Positions 1 through 8,326 of a DNA stretch of 43,810 bases are shown here, one piece after another. A model generated the notes under the pieces. The model had not been told where the DNA came from. It saw only the letters and a list, made by a program, of their open reading frames with translations, and made no database searches. Made by a program: the position numbers and the translations under genes. The stretch spans positions 1-43,810 of the forward strand of contig JANQFW010000020.1 in the NCBI GenBank assembly GCA_028277625.1. Direction: 5' to 3'. This stretch comes from Candidatus Gastranaerophilales bacterium (GTDB lineage Bacteria > Cyanobacteriota > Vampirovibrionia > Gastranaerophilales > JANQFW01). How positions within the stretch are numbered: position 1 is the first letter of the stretch; the number at the start of each line of letters is the position of its first letter.

Positions 1-1
1 A

Positions 2-745
2 CTAGGAGAGCAAGAAGATACCTCTAGTTCAGAGTCAAGTAATACAGTAGAAGACTCTAGTACAGACAATGCCTCTTCTGAGAAAAATATAGTATTAGAA
101 GAGCAAGAAGATACTTCTAGTTCAGAGTCAAGTAATACAGTAGAAGACTCTAATACAGACAATGCAGCAGCCCAGAGTAGTGATAAATCAGATGACTCTA
201 ATGAGGGCTCAAATGATAAAAAAGGAAATCAAAAGACTGTATCAAACGTTTTTGTTGACTATCGAAATGTCGAAATGGGTACAAAAGAGCTAGTTGAAAG
301 CTTTAAGTTATTAAATAACCTAATAAACCTTGATAGTCCTGAACTTGAGTATGAAGCAGATATTCAAGCTGTAAAATACTTGCACGAGCTAGGTTATCAC
401 CCAAGAGCCTTAAAGTCTTATCTCAATATTGTAGATGTATTTGAAAGGCTAAAAGATAACAAAAAGTCGGCTGCACTTTCTTTTGGTCGTCATCCTAAAA
501 CGGTAAGCAGAATAAATAAAATGGAAAAATATATCATTCAAAACAAATACTTAAAGTCAAGCAATAAACAATTGAACAAATCAAGTTATTTGAAGAGTGT
601 CAAAAAATACAAACAGTTAAATCACTCAACAAAAATGAATAAGGTTCTTGAATATATACACAATAAAAATATAGAAATGGAATATAAAGATATAAAAGTA
701 TTGAAAAATATTTCTAAAGCTACCCCTGATGGAAGTAATTTCTAA
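2..745 (+). CDS. M48-like metallopeptidase, C-terminal part (5' end off window)
   Basis: The reading frame is open from base 2, so the protein continues beyond the left edge; the ATG at 275 is internal. After about 85 acidic, Ser/Thr/Asn-rich residues comes a stretch resembling the end of M48 zinc peptidases: ELEYEAD (the E-x3-D helix that supplies the third zinc ligand in the family), then LHELGYHPRAL, then GRHPKTVSRI, which matches the family's THP-x-T-x-x-RI motif. The HExxH motif, if present, must lie upstream and cannot be seen. The low-complexity part contains two copies of a 31-residue repeat (see the repeat entry). The C-terminal 60 residues are Lys/Asn-rich. M48 enzymes act in envelope quality control; whether this one is active or secreted cannot be judged here. 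A terminator follows at 774. The family call is fairly good, the function uncertain. Confidence 0.6.
   Translation, partial: LGEQEDTSSSESSNTVEDSSTDNASSEKNIVLEEQEDTSSSESSNTVEDSNTDNAAAQSSDKSDDSNEGSNDKKGNQKTVSNVFVDYRNVEMGTKELVESFKLLNNLINLDSPELEYEADIQAVKYLHELGYHPRALKSYLNIVDVFERLKDNKKSAALSFGRHPKTVSRINKMEKYIIQNKYLKSSNKQLNKSSYLKSVKKYKQLNHSTKMNKVLEYIHNKNIEMEYKDIKVLKNISKATPDGSNF
8..165 (+). repeat. In-frame 93-bp tandem repeat, acidic/Ser-rich
   Basis: Two near-identical 65-bp blocks, 8-72 and 101-165, lie 93 bp (31 codons) apart. Both encode EQEDTSSSESSNTVEDS followed by a short TDNA tail, and only a few bases differ. The bases just before copy 1 still match those before copy 2, so the array probably extends past the left edge. 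It lies between the presumed HExxH region and the ExxxAD helix of the metallopeptidase. Confidence 0.85.
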
Positions 746-773
746 ATATCTTGATTTTTATTTCTATTCCATC

Positions 774-800
774 GCCCCTTGCGAGGGGCTTATTTTTATT
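774..800 (+). terminator. Rho-independent terminator after the M48-like gene
   Basis: Perfect 6-bp stem GCCCCT/AGGGGC (774-779 with 784-789), TGCG loop, followed by a T-rich run from 790. It lies 28 bp after the stop codon. Confidence 0.8.
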
Positions 801-992
801 GTGCACTATTAAGAATTGTAAACCAGTTAAACTAAGTTAAATTACATTTCTTAACTATAATGTAAAAATTTTTCTTAAATCTTTCAAAAAATCATCAAAG
901 TTTTTATTCAACTAACCGATATAATAAATATGATTTAATATATTTAATAAAAATCAGTGATGATAAGACATTTAAATTAGGGAAACCTCTTC

Positions 993-2321
993 ATGACAGA
1001 CAAGTCAATTATTGGAGAAAACGAATTGAACCATAATGAGTCTATGACGTTAAAAGATGACCCTCTTGAGGCAATTTTTGCATTAAACTTTGGAGACTTC
1101 GTTACAGATCATTTGATTTCGGAAGATTTACTCTCAAAAATTAATTGCTCATTTCAAGACAAAATTACAAGATTAAAAAATCAATTAAGAGAGCTAATTT
1201 CTATCTATTCATTAGATCAGACGTTATCTTTGCTAGGTTTTAGTAGTAATGAAGAATCTGTTATTTATAATGCGATAGCTCAAACTATTTCTCAAATGTT
1301 AGAAATAGAATCATGTAATATTTATATTCAACAAAAAAATATAAACTCAGAATATCAAAAAAGTGAAGATACTTCGTTAATTTTAACTGGAAGCACATTA
1401 AACAATCAAGATGCTTGTAGTGTAATAAAAATATCGTCAAAGGAACAGCATAACACCTTTATTAACGCCTATTTGGAAAAGAAAACTATTTATCACGAAA
1501 ACAAAGAAAACAAAACTTTTTCCTTGATAGTTCCAATGGCAAACAATTACGAATGTATAGGATTAATAGTCTTAAAGGATTCTAACAAAAAGCAAATAGC
1601 GGCGGAACAAATTAGGTTGTTAGAAGTCACTTCTCAATTGATAGTTACTTCTATGATGCTGCAACAATCAATTGAATTAACAGAAAGTATTTTAAATTCT
1701 GATGAAAGAACGCCTGAAGAGCTAATGCATTTAAGAACAGAGTTAACAGCCAGTATTGGTGATCTAGGAGATGAGCAGCAATCCTTTGTAGAATGCTTAG
1801 CTAATGTAGTTGATGTGAAATGTCATTATAAAAAAGAACATTCGCAAAAAGTTGCAAATATAGCCAGAGAAATAGCAGAGCATTTGCATTTAAATGAAAA
1901 AACTATAGATCTTATTTATTATGCGGCACTGTTGCATAACATCGGAAAAATAACTATACCTCAAGAAATTTTTTCTAAAAAAGGTAGCCTCACAGAAGAA
2001 GACTGGTTACAGCTAAATAATCATCCAAATATTGGTGTTAGCTTATTAATGAAAATTAATTTTATGTCAGAAGTTATACCTTATATACATTACCATAGAG
2101 AAAGATGGGATGGAATGGGTGAACCTGAAGGTTTATCAGGATTCAGTATACCGCTTGGTTCTAGAATAATTGCGGTAGCAGATGCTTATCAAGCATTATT
2201 ATCGCAGAGACCCTACAGAGATTCCATTAAGCCCAAGGAAGCTTTTATTATTATGAAAAAGGAAGCTGGAATAAAGTGGGACCCTATAGTGGTTGATGCA
2301 TTAATAGAAGTTAACAAATAA
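993..2321 (+). CDS. GAF-like + degenerate HD-GYP domain protein
   Basis: This 442-residue cytoplasmic protein has a charged N-terminus, a GAF-like region (about 80-220, containing SLIVPMANNYECIGLIVL) and an HD-GYP region (about 270-440). HD-GYP domains usually hydrolyse cyclic di-GMP. Here the frame of the domain is clear (H283, H315, LTEEDW, SRIIAVADAY, RPYRDSI) but signature positions differ: the HD pair is H315-N316, the usual YHHE is YHRE (R369), and GYP is GEP (E377). Two of these are metal ligands in characterised members, so it may bind a nucleotide or partner without hydrolysis. It lies 313 bp upstream of cheY with a terminator between, so it is probably a separate transcript. There is a weak Shine-Dalgarno AGGGA upstream of the ATG. 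The domain call is firm; activity is uncertain. Confidence 0.8.
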   Translation: MTDKSIIGENELNHNESMTLKDDPLEAIFALNFGDFVTDHLISEDLLSKINCSFQDKITRLKNQLRELISIYSLDQTLSLLGFSSNEESVIYNAIAQTISQMLEIESCNIYIQQKNINSEYQKSEDTSLILTGSTLNNQDACSVIKISSKEQHNTFINAYLEKKTIYHENKENKTFSLIVPMANNYECIGLIVLKDSNKKQIAAEQIRLLEVTSQLIVTSMMLQQSIELTESILNSDERTPEELMHLRTELTASIGDLGDEQQSFVECLANVVDVKCHYKKEHSQKVANIAREIAEHLHLNEKTIDLIYYAALLHNIGKITIPQEIFSKKGSLTEEDWLQLNNHPNIGVSLLMKINFMSEVIPYIHYHRERWDGMGEPEGLSGFSIPLGSRIIAVADAYQALLSQRPYRDSIKPKEAFIIMKKEAGIKWDPIVVDALIEVNK

Positions 2322-2355
2322 TAAGCCTATAAACTGGGTTTATTAAACTTTATAA

Positions 2356-2382
2356 TAGAGGATACATTCTAGTATCCTCTAA
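2356..2382 (+). terminator. Hairpin terminator after the HD-GYP gene
   Basis: Perfect 9-bp stem AGAGGATAC/GTATCCTCT (2357-2365 with 2372-2380) with a 6-base loop. The T-run is imperfect (AATTATTTATG, then seven T's from about 2394). It lies 35 bp after the stop codon. Confidence 0.65.
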
Positions 2383-2634
2383 TTATTTATGTATTTTTTT
2401 GATATGAATAAATCTTTTTAAAATAAGCGATAAAAGATTATTATATTTAAGTCTTAAGTATAAAAAAAATTATTTTTTATTGCCAAAAATCATAAGAGGA
2501 GGTAATATAAAATATAAACGAATTAGATATAATAATCATAAAGTTTAATATTTACTAGAGTTAATTGTTTAGGAAAACTATTTAAAAATACAAATCTTAC
2601 AGGGTTTATTTAGTATAGCAGGAGAGTAATTAAT
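2383..2634 (+). other. Intergenic gap upstream of cheY
   Basis: This very AT-rich gap probably holds the cheY promoter, but no convincing -35/-10 pair was found. A strong Shine-Dalgarno-like AGGAGG at 2497-2502 has no ATG, GTG or TTG at a useful distance, so it is either chance or the remnant of a lost start. The real cheY site is CAGGAGAG, about 8 bases before the ATG at 2635. Confidence 0.5.
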
Positions 2635-3012
2635 ATGACTAAAGTTCTTGTTATTGATGATTCCCCTTTTATTTTTAAGGCCATAAAAAAAGCTTTAACA
2701 CCTAAAGGGTTTGAGGTTATTGATAATGCGTCAAATGGACAAATTGGCCTAGAAATGGTGCAAAAGTATGCGCCAGATATTATTACATTAGATGTAACTA
2801 TGCCGGTAATGGATGGTATCGAAACAGCTAGAGAATTATTAAAGATGAAATATTCATCTAAAATTATTATGCTTAGTGCCATGGGTGATGAATCTCTGAT
2901 AGAGGAGGCAAAAAGTTTAGGTATTCAGCATTTTCTTTCAAAGCCATTTAAAGCGGAACAAATGTTAGAAAAAGCTCAATTTATTTTGGAAGGTAATAGT
3001 TCTGCAGTTTAA
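2635..3012 (+). CDS. cheY: Chemotaxis response regulator CheY
   Basis: Single-domain receiver of 125 residues. The acidic pocket D8-D9, phosphoacceptor D53 (TLDVTMPVMDG), S81 and K103 (LSKPF) are all present, so it should be phosphorylated by CheA and relay the signal to a motor. No output domain follows. It is the first gene of the chemotaxis locus and lies 19 bp before cheX. Without flagellar genes nearby the target may be the pilus machinery; that is inference from the pilus genes further along the window. Confidence 0.92.
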   Translation: MTKVLVIDDSPFIFKAIKKALTPKGFEVIDNASNGQIGLEMVQKYAPDIITLDVTMPVMDGIETARELLKMKYSSKIIMLSAMGDESLIEEAKSLGIQHFLSKPFKAEQMLEKAQFILEGNSSAV

Positions 3013-3031
3013 TTGAAATTAGAGTGAGCAT

Positions 3032-3496
3032 ATGCAAAAAGAAGAAGTTACAAACTTATTTAAAAGTTCTTTTGTCGAAATTACTGAAGAATTAGTAGAG
3101 GCTAAATTTCAAGAAGCCCATAATTTGGATGACAAAACTAGAATAGCAATTATTATTGGCATTACCGGTAAAAAAAAAGGCAGAATAATTCTAGAAACAG
3201 ATATGATTACTGCTCAAAAATTTACAGAAGCCATGAACTGTGGAGATCCGCTGGATGATCCAAAGGAGCTTTATTTATATATGGCAGAATTTGCTAATAT
3301 GTTTTGTGGTAGAGCTACTACATATATAAATGACTTATTTCACGGTCGTGAAGCGTGGTTAGCACCTCCTGCTATATATTCTGGCAAAAATTTAAAGATG
3401 GACACTCCGTCTTTAAATTCGGAAGTTATGTATTTTAGGCATGAAATGGGTATCTTTACAATTGATATAGGTTTTGAGCAAGAAAAAAAAGAATAA
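3032..3496 (+). CDS. cheX: CheX-like CheY-P phosphatase
   Basis: 154 residues of the CheX/CheC/FliY phosphatase superfamily. The region around MAEFANMFCGRATTYIND carries the E-x2-N catalytic motif (E86, N89) that positions the attacking water on phospho-CheY, followed by the conserved GRA. The later stretch WLAPPAIYSGKNL is typical of CheX-type proteins. No CheZ is present, so this is the likely signal-termination enzyme. It sits directly after its presumed substrate gene cheY. CheX acts as a homodimer in characterised species; nothing here shows the oligomeric state. Confidence 0.8.
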   Translation: MQKEEVTNLFKSSFVEITEELVEAKFQEAHNLDDKTRIAIIIGITGKKKGRIILETDMITAQKFTEAMNCGDPLDDPKELYLYMAEFANMFCGRATTYINDLFHGREAWLAPPAIYSGKNLKMDTPSLNSEVMYFRHEMGIFTIDIGFEQEKKE

Positions 3497-3525
3497 AAAA
3501 TTCTATAATTTACTTCTTATTAGCA

Positions 3526-3554
3526 TTGACACGATTAAATAATCTGAAAAATAT
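3526..3554 (+). promoter_or_regulatory. Possible promoter upstream of cheA
   Basis: A consensus TTGACA at 3526-3531 lies in the 135-bp gap before cheA. At 17-base spacing the -10 is poor (AAATAT, 3549-3554), so this is only a candidate for a second entry point into the locus. Confidence 0.3.
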
Positions 3555-3631
3555 TTTAGAATTGGTTAAATTAAAGAAAAACATATAATAAATCCTTATG
3601 CTGGGAACTTTTTAGAAATGGAGAAATAACT

Positions 3632-5473
3632 GTGTCTGGTTTAGATTTTACAATAGAAGAGCTGTTAGCTAATGATTATGATTCGGTAGATGAAGAGTTT
3701 TTAGAAGATTTTTTTGTAGAAGCTAAAGAGCATATTGAGAATATTGAAATGAAGTTGCTGGAACTGGAGAAAAATTCTTCAGATCCAGAAATTATTAATT
3801 CGATATTTCGTTCATATCATACCATAAAAGGCTTGGCTGGATTCGTTAGTCAGCTTTTAATTCAAAAAATTGCCCATACAACAGAAACATTGATGGATTT
3901 ATGCAGAAATAGTGAAATAAGTGCAACAAAAAAAATTATTGACATAATTTTGCTGTCTACTGACCTGATTAACAAAATTTGTCAGGAGCAATCTTTAAAT
4001 AAAAATGAAAATTTTATAAAAACAGCATGCAGCCACCTGGAGTATATACAAAATGTTATCGAAAATAAAGGTGAGTCTTTTGATATAGAAGCACCTTTAG
4101 AGCTTGAAGAGTTATCAGTGCAGCAGCAAGTATTAAAGCTTGGAGAAATCTTGGAAAATCAAGATATTTTAGATGAAGAAGATATTCAGGACATATTAGA
4201 AAAACAAAATGAAAATACTGAAATGTTATTTGGGGAAATCGCTGTAAAAGATAAGAAAGCTACTCCTAAAGACGTTGTCGATGCGATTCGGACTCAGACA
4301 AAAGTAAATACAAATGAGTACATGAGGGTTCCTCTTAGTAAAATTGAACTTTTGACTAATATGATAGGGGAATTAATGATTACCCATTCTGTTATAGAGC
4401 AATCTGCTATTAATAAAACTAGTACTGAAACCAATTCAACTTCATCGAATTTTCTAAAAGTTTCAAGAATAACTAAAGACCTACAAAACCTTGCTATGAA
4501 TTTAAAGATGGTTTCTTTAAAATCTACTTTTCAAAAAATTTCTAGGATAGCAAGGGATACAATTTCTGAGTTAGATAAGAATATTATGTTTATAACACAA
4601 GGTGAAAATACTGAAATTGACCGCAGTGTAACTGAAAAAATTTTAGAACCGCTTGTTCATCTTGTAAAAAACGCTATTTCTCATGGGATAGAATCAGAGC
4701 GAACCCTAAATAATAAGGTCTCACAAGGATTAGTGACTGTTAGCGCCTACAGTAAAAGAGGATTTGTTTATATTGAGGTGGCTGATGATGGAAAAGGTTT
4801 AAATACAGAAAAACTTTATCAAAAAGCCCTTGAGAAAAATTTAATTGATCCTAACAGAAATTATTCGGATAAAGAAATACAAGAATTTATTTTGCTTCCA
4901 GGGTTTTCTACAGCAGAAAAAGTAGATAACATATCAGGAAGAGGAGTTGGAATGGATGTTGTAAAAACAGAAGTTCAAAAAATTGGCGGTAAATTAGATA
5001 TAAACAGTCAAGTTAATAAAGGAACAACTTTTATTCTTAAATTGCCTATCAATAATGCTGTAATGAATGGCACTATAGTGAACATAGATAAGTCTAATTA
5101 CATAATTCCAACAATAAATGTAAAACAAATTATTCAACCTAAAGCTGAACAATGGATTTATATGCAGAACAAGCAGTCTATGATTAAGGTTAGAGAGGAT
5201 GTAATTCCAGTAATTGATATCTGGCGTATATTTGACAGAAAAAAAACAGAAAATTATAGGCCAGAATTGATAATTATACTGGAGATGGAACACATATTAA
5301 AAGCTTTGCCTATTGATAGTATTACTGGACGGCAAGAAATTGTTCTTAAGCCTTTGGGTGAAGAATTTAAAAATTTAAATTTCTTTTCTGGTTCTTCAAT
5401 ACTGGCAGATGGTACTGTTTCATTAATATTTGATATTGAAAATTTATTTAAGATGGACGAAGGAGCATTTTAA
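3632..5473 (+). CDS. cheA: Chemotaxis histidine kinase CheA
   Basis: 613 residues from a GTG start preceded by TGGAGAAA. Domains in order: P1 HPt (about 20-125) with phospho-site H63 in YHTIKGLAGF; a linker (about 155-225) with two copies of an LGEIL-x-DIQDILEKQ-like helical motif instead of a recognisable CheY-binding P2; P3 dimerisation (about 228-320); HATPase (about 325-470) with an N-box around NAISHG, DDGKGL and GRGVGMD; and a CheW-like P5 (about 475-613) that couples to CheW and receptors. It autophosphorylates on H63 and passes the phosphate to CheY and CheB. The stop codon abuts the cheW start with no gap, so the two are translationally coupled. The missing P2 suggests direct or altered docking of CheY. 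Confidence 0.93.
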   Translation: MSGLDFTIEELLANDYDSVDEEFLEDFFVEAKEHIENIEMKLLELEKNSSDPEIINSIFRSYHTIKGLAGFVSQLLIQKIAHTTETLMDLCRNSEISATKKIIDIILLSTDLINKICQEQSLNKNENFIKTACSHLEYIQNVIENKGESFDIEAPLELEELSVQQQVLKLGEILENQDILDEEDIQDILEKQNENTEMLFGEIAVKDKKATPKDVVDAIRTQTKVNTNEYMRVPLSKIELLTNMIGELMITHSVIEQSAINKTSTETNSTSSNFLKVSRITKDLQNLAMNLKMVSLKSTFQKISRIARDTISELDKNIMFITQGENTEIDRSVTEKILEPLVHLVKNAISHGIESERTLNNKVSQGLVTVSAYSKRGFVYIEVADDGKGLNTEKLYQKALEKNLIDPNRNYSDKEIQEFILLPGFSTAEKVDNISGRGVGMDVVKTEVQKIGGKLDINSQVNKGTTFILKLPINNAVMNGTIVNIDKSNYIIPTINVKQIIQPKAEQWIYMQNKQSMIKVREDVIPVIDIWRIFDRKKTENYRPELIIILEMEHILKALPIDSITGRQEIVLKPLGEEFKNLNFFSGSSILADGTVSLIFDIENLFKMDEGAF

Positions 5474-5980
5474 ATGGAAGATTTAGAAGTTAATCGCCAA
5501 GAGGGCAAGTACTTAACCTTTTATTTAGGAAACGAAGATTATGGCATACAAATTTTAAAAGTAAAAGAAATAATTGGAATGATGAATATTACTTATGTGC
5601 CTAGGACTCCTGAATTTATTAAAGGTGTAATTAATCTAAGAGGTAAAATTATTCCTATTATGGATTTAAGATTAAAATTTGATATGAATGAAAAAGATTA
5701 TAATGAAAGAACTTGCATAGTTGTTATGGAAGTTGTCATCAATGGATCTCACAGACATTTAGGTATTGTGGTAGATACAGTATCTGAAGTTGTGAATATT
5801 AATCGTAAGGATATTGAGCCACCTCCGCAATTTGGTACAAAGATTGATGAAAACTTTTTGACGGGGATGGGAAAAGTTAAAGATAGAGTTGTAATGTTGT
5901 TAGATATTGAACAAATTGTTAATAGTGAAGAATTTGTAGCTTTATTTAATAATATGCGAGAAGAAGCAGCTACAGCTTAA
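5474..5980 (+). CDS. cheW: Chemotaxis coupling protein CheW (copy 1)
   Basis: 168-residue SH3-like CheW protein that links receptors to the CheA P5 domain. Family landmarks: YGIQILKVKEIIG, ITYVPRTPEFIKGVINLRGK, PIMDLRLKF, and the C-terminal TGMGKVKDRVVMLLDIE. Its ATG directly follows the cheA stop. A second, strongly similar cheW lies at 6397-6903; the two proteins have equal length and align without gaps except near the N-terminus, pointing to a tandem duplication. They differ mainly at both ends and in the segment after the NERTC motif, which could alter partner preference. Confidence 0.93.
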   Translation: MEDLEVNRQEGKYLTFYLGNEDYGIQILKVKEIIGMMNITYVPRTPEFIKGVINLRGKIIPIMDLRLKFDMNEKDYNERTCIVVMEVVINGSHRHLGIVVDTVSEVVNINRKDIEPPPQFGTKIDENFLTGMGKVKDRVVMLLDIEQIVNSEEFVALFNNMREEAATA

Positions 5981-6045
5981 TAAGTTTTATTTAACAGGGG
6001 CTAACTATACTTATCCTGTTAAATATTTATTAAACGATTATTATT

Positions 6046-6350
6046 GAGATAAAACAAAAGCAGCTAATAAGTCTACATCAAAACTTGAAGGCTACAGTAT
6101 CAGCAAGATTGGTACGGCGTTCTTTTAGTCGATTTGTTAAAGAAAAGGGAGTTTAGGAATAATAATGGATAAACCTTTAGCTCCGAGCCTCCAGTAGTCT
6201 AGTATGCAACAACCTAAAATAGAGCAAAATATAAATAAACAGCCAGCACAAATAACTATAGATAAAACATCAAAAAAGTCTGTATCTAATATAAAAGTTG
6301 TTTCGCCAGAAGATGTGATTCCTTTAGAAAATGATACAGAAGGGTTTTAG
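6046..6350 (+). pseudogene. Gene remnant between the two cheW copies
   Basis: The 416-bp gap between the cheW genes has no intact gene but shows traces of coding. Fragment A, about 6046-6156, is open and encodes LKATVSARLVRRSFSRF, ends KEKGV then stop, and has no start codon. Fragment B starts with ATG at 6165 and meets TAG at 6195; its frame resumes with ATG at 6204 and ends at 6350, encoding 48 residues ending VVSPEDVIPLENDTEGF. That acidic tail recalls the C-terminal tails of some methyl-accepting receptors, so a receptor gene with a large deletion is one explanation. Two real small peptides are another. No promoter or terminator was recognised here. Confidence 0.35.
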
Positions 6351-6396
6351 TAGAAAATTAAATTAAAATAGTTTTAAACAATGAAAGGTACACAGT

Positions 6397-6903
6397 ATGG
6401 AATTACAGGTTCAAGTTCAAGCAGGAAAGCATTTAACATTTTTTCTAGGTAAAGAAGATTATGGTATTCCCATTTTAAAAGTAAAAGAGATCATTGGGCT
6501 TATGGAAATAACCTATGTGCCAAGAACTCCTGAATTTATTAAAGGTGTGATAAATTTAAGAGGAAAAATAGTTCCAATTATGGATTTAAGATTAAAATTT
6601 GGGATGAATGAAAAAGAATACAACGAAAGAACTTGCATTATTGTAGTTGAAGTTTTTATAAATGGAGTAGAAAGACAATTAGGTGTCGTTGTAGATTCAG
6701 TATCTGAAGTTTTAAACATAAACGAAAAAGATATTGAGCCTGCTCCTAAGTTTGGTGCTAATGTAGCTGATAACTTCTTAACTGGTATGGGCAAAGTAAA
6801 AGATAGAGTAGTTATGTTGCTTGATATCGAACAAGTAGTTAATAGTGATGAAATGGTAAATTTATTTGACAATCATCATGAAAAGGTTGTTGTAGAAGAA
6901 TAA
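6397..6903 (+). CDS. cheW: Chemotaxis coupling protein CheW (copy 2)
   Basis: 168-residue paralogue of the cheW at 5474, with the same landmarks (YGIPILKVKEIIG, TYVPRTPEFIKGVINLRGK, GMGKVKDRVVMLLDIE). It has its own Shine-Dalgarno, AAAGGT, 7 bases before the ATG. A strong terminator follows at 6919, so this copy may end a transcript that began at cheY or cheA. Two CheW proteins in one locus can serve different receptor arrays or compete for CheA; sequence alone does not say which. Confidence 0.92.
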   Translation: MELQVQVQAGKHLTFFLGKEDYGIPILKVKEIIGLMEITYVPRTPEFIKGVINLRGKIVPIMDLRLKFGMNEKEYNERTCIIVVEVFINGVERQLGVVVDSVSEVLNINEKDIEPAPKFGANVADNFLTGMGKVKDRVVMLLDIEQVVNSDEMVNLFDNHHEKVVVEE

Positions 6904-6918
6904 TATTATTGTAATAAG

Positions 6919-6950
6919 AGAAGGGGCGCCTATAAACGCTCCTTCTTTTT
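6919..6950 (+). terminator. Terminator between cheW copy 2 and cheR
   Basis: 10-bp stem AGAAGGGGCG/CGCTCCTTCT (6919-6928 with 6937-6946, one G-T pair), 8-base loop, then T's to 6950. It would separate the signalling genes from the adaptation genes cheR-cheD-cheB, or set a lower level for them by partial read-through. Confidence 0.8.
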
Positions 6951-6976
6951 ACTCTAAAAGAGAAATGGAATAAAAT

Positions 6977-7795
6977 ATGATATTCAATTATCAAATATCT
7001 GAAGAATTATTTGAAAAGTATAGGCAGCTAATTTTTGATATGCTTGGTATTCATATGAATACTACAAAAAGAGAAATGGTTAGCACTAAAATTAATAAAA
7101 TTATAAGAAGGCATAACATTGAAAGTGCTGAAACGTTATATGAATTGTTATTATCTCCCAAGCTGGAAAGTGATATATTAGATAATTTCGTGGATGAAAT
7201 AACTATTCATAAAACTAATTTTTTTAGAGAAGATAATCATTTTGAATTTCTAAAACAAAATATTAATTTTATTTTAGATAATATAAAAAGAATAAGACAA
7301 AATAAAGAAATTCGCGTCTGGAGCTCGGCTTGCTCTACCGGGGAAGAGCCTTACACAATAGCTATGGTTCTAAAAGAATGCCTGCCCATTGATATTAATA
7401 TCAAAATTTTGGCAACAGATGTTAGTCCAGGGGTTATTACGACTGCTCAAAAGGGTCAATATTCCATTGATTCATCTAATGATATCAAATCTTTTTATTT
7501 GCAGCGTTATTTAAAAGATAATGGCGAATATTATGAAATTAAGCCCGATATAAAAAAATTAATTACTTTTAGAACTTTTAATTTAATGAATGAGTTTCCC
7601 TTTAAAAATAAGTTTGACATTATATTTAGCAGAAATGTAATGATTTATTTTAATATCGAAACTCAAGGGGAGTTAATTCAAAAATATTATAATTCTTTAA
7701 TTGATAATGGAATATTACTTATAGGGCATTCTGAGAGTTTGACCCAACGACAATATAAATTAAAGTATTTACAACCGACAGTGTATATGAAGTGA
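6977..7795 (+). CDS. cheR: Chemoreceptor methyltransferase CheR
   Basis: 272 residues. An N-terminal helical domain (about 1-80) is followed by a SAM-dependent methyltransferase domain: motif I region VWSSACSTGEEPYTIAM, then ILATDVSPGVI, FDIIFSRNVMIYF and LLIGHSESL, all diagnostic of CheR. It methylates glutamates on chemoreceptors using S-adenosylmethionine for adaptation. It has no C-terminal TPR or pentapeptide-binding extension. It is followed 6 bp later by cheD, then cheB, forming an adaptation gene set. Confidence 0.93.
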   Translation: MIFNYQISEELFEKYRQLIFDMLGIHMNTTKREMVSTKINKIIRRHNIESAETLYELLLSPKLESDILDNFVDEITIHKTNFFREDNHFEFLKQNINFILDNIKRIRQNKEIRVWSSACSTGEEPYTIAMVLKECLPIDINIKILATDVSPGVITTAQKGQYSIDSSNDIKSFYLQRYLKDNGEYYEIKPDIKKLITFRTFNLMNEFPFKNKFDIIFSRNVMIYFNIETQGELIQKYYNSLIDNGILLIGHSESLTQRQYKLKYLQPTVYMK

Positions 7796-7801
7796 TGTTT
7801 T

Positions 7802-8326
7802 ATGTTTAAAAGTAGAGAACAACAGAGTGAAAAGGTTGAAGAGGTTACTAAAAAACAGTATTTTTTACAACCCGGCTATATATTTGTAAGCCAAGAGCCA
7901 TATTTGATTCAGACAGTATTGGGCTCTTGTGTGGCCATATGCTTATGGGATTCTAAGCTTAAAGTTGGTGGAATGAATCATTATATTCACTCTTCACCCT
8001 TTGATAAAAGTGAAAAAACTTGTCAGTATGGATGTTATGCAATACCTCATTTATTAAAATTATTATTAGATATGGGTTCTAAAAAAGATAACTTAAGAGC
8101 TCACATAATAGGTGGCGCTCAAAACCCGGATATGAAAAGTTATTTAATAGGTGATGGAAATATAAAAGTAGCAACAACAATTTTAAAAGAACAGTTTATA
8201 GATATTCTTAGCTCTGACACGGGCGGACAAATAGGGAGAAAAGTGATATTTGACAATTTTACAGGTGATGTAATGGTTTATAAAGTTCAAAATATAAGAA
8301 AGAGTGATTGGTATGAGGACAATTAA
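7802..8326 (+). CDS. cheD: Chemoreceptor glutamine deamidase CheD
   Basis: 174 residues. CheD deamidates glutamines on chemoreceptors and in several species also partners CheC-type phosphatases. The catalytic Cys43 lies in VLGSCVAICLWD and His60 in GGMNHYIHS; the 17-residue spacing matches the family. The C-terminal part (GRKVIFDNFTGDVMVYKV) is also conserved. The gene overlaps the following cheB by 14 bp, which suggests translational coupling. Confidence 0.92.
   Translation: MFKSREQQSEKVEEVTKKQYFLQPGYIFVSQEPYLIQTVLGSCVAICLWDSKLKVGGMNHYIHSSPFDKSEKTCQYGCYAIPHLLKLLLDMGSKKDNLRAHIIGGAQNPDMKSYLIGDGNIKVATTILKEQFIDILSSDTGGQIGRKVIFDNFTGDVMVYKVQNIRKSDWYEDN

Noticed and set aside
275-745. ATG at 275 as the start of a separate 156-residue protein
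   Set aside because: The same frame is open back to the left edge, and the ATG has no Shine-Dalgarno; the coding repeat upstream is in frame.
2497-2502. AGGAGG as the ribosome site of a short gene before cheY
   Set aside because: No ATG, GTG or TTG at suitable distance; the only in-frame reading starts with ATA and stops after a few codons.
6204-6350. 48-residue peptide as a genuine small gene between the cheW copies
   Set aside because: It is preceded by an in-frame stop, lacks a ribosome site and neighbours another startless open fragment, so a remnant is more likely; kept as a low-confidence pseudogene.
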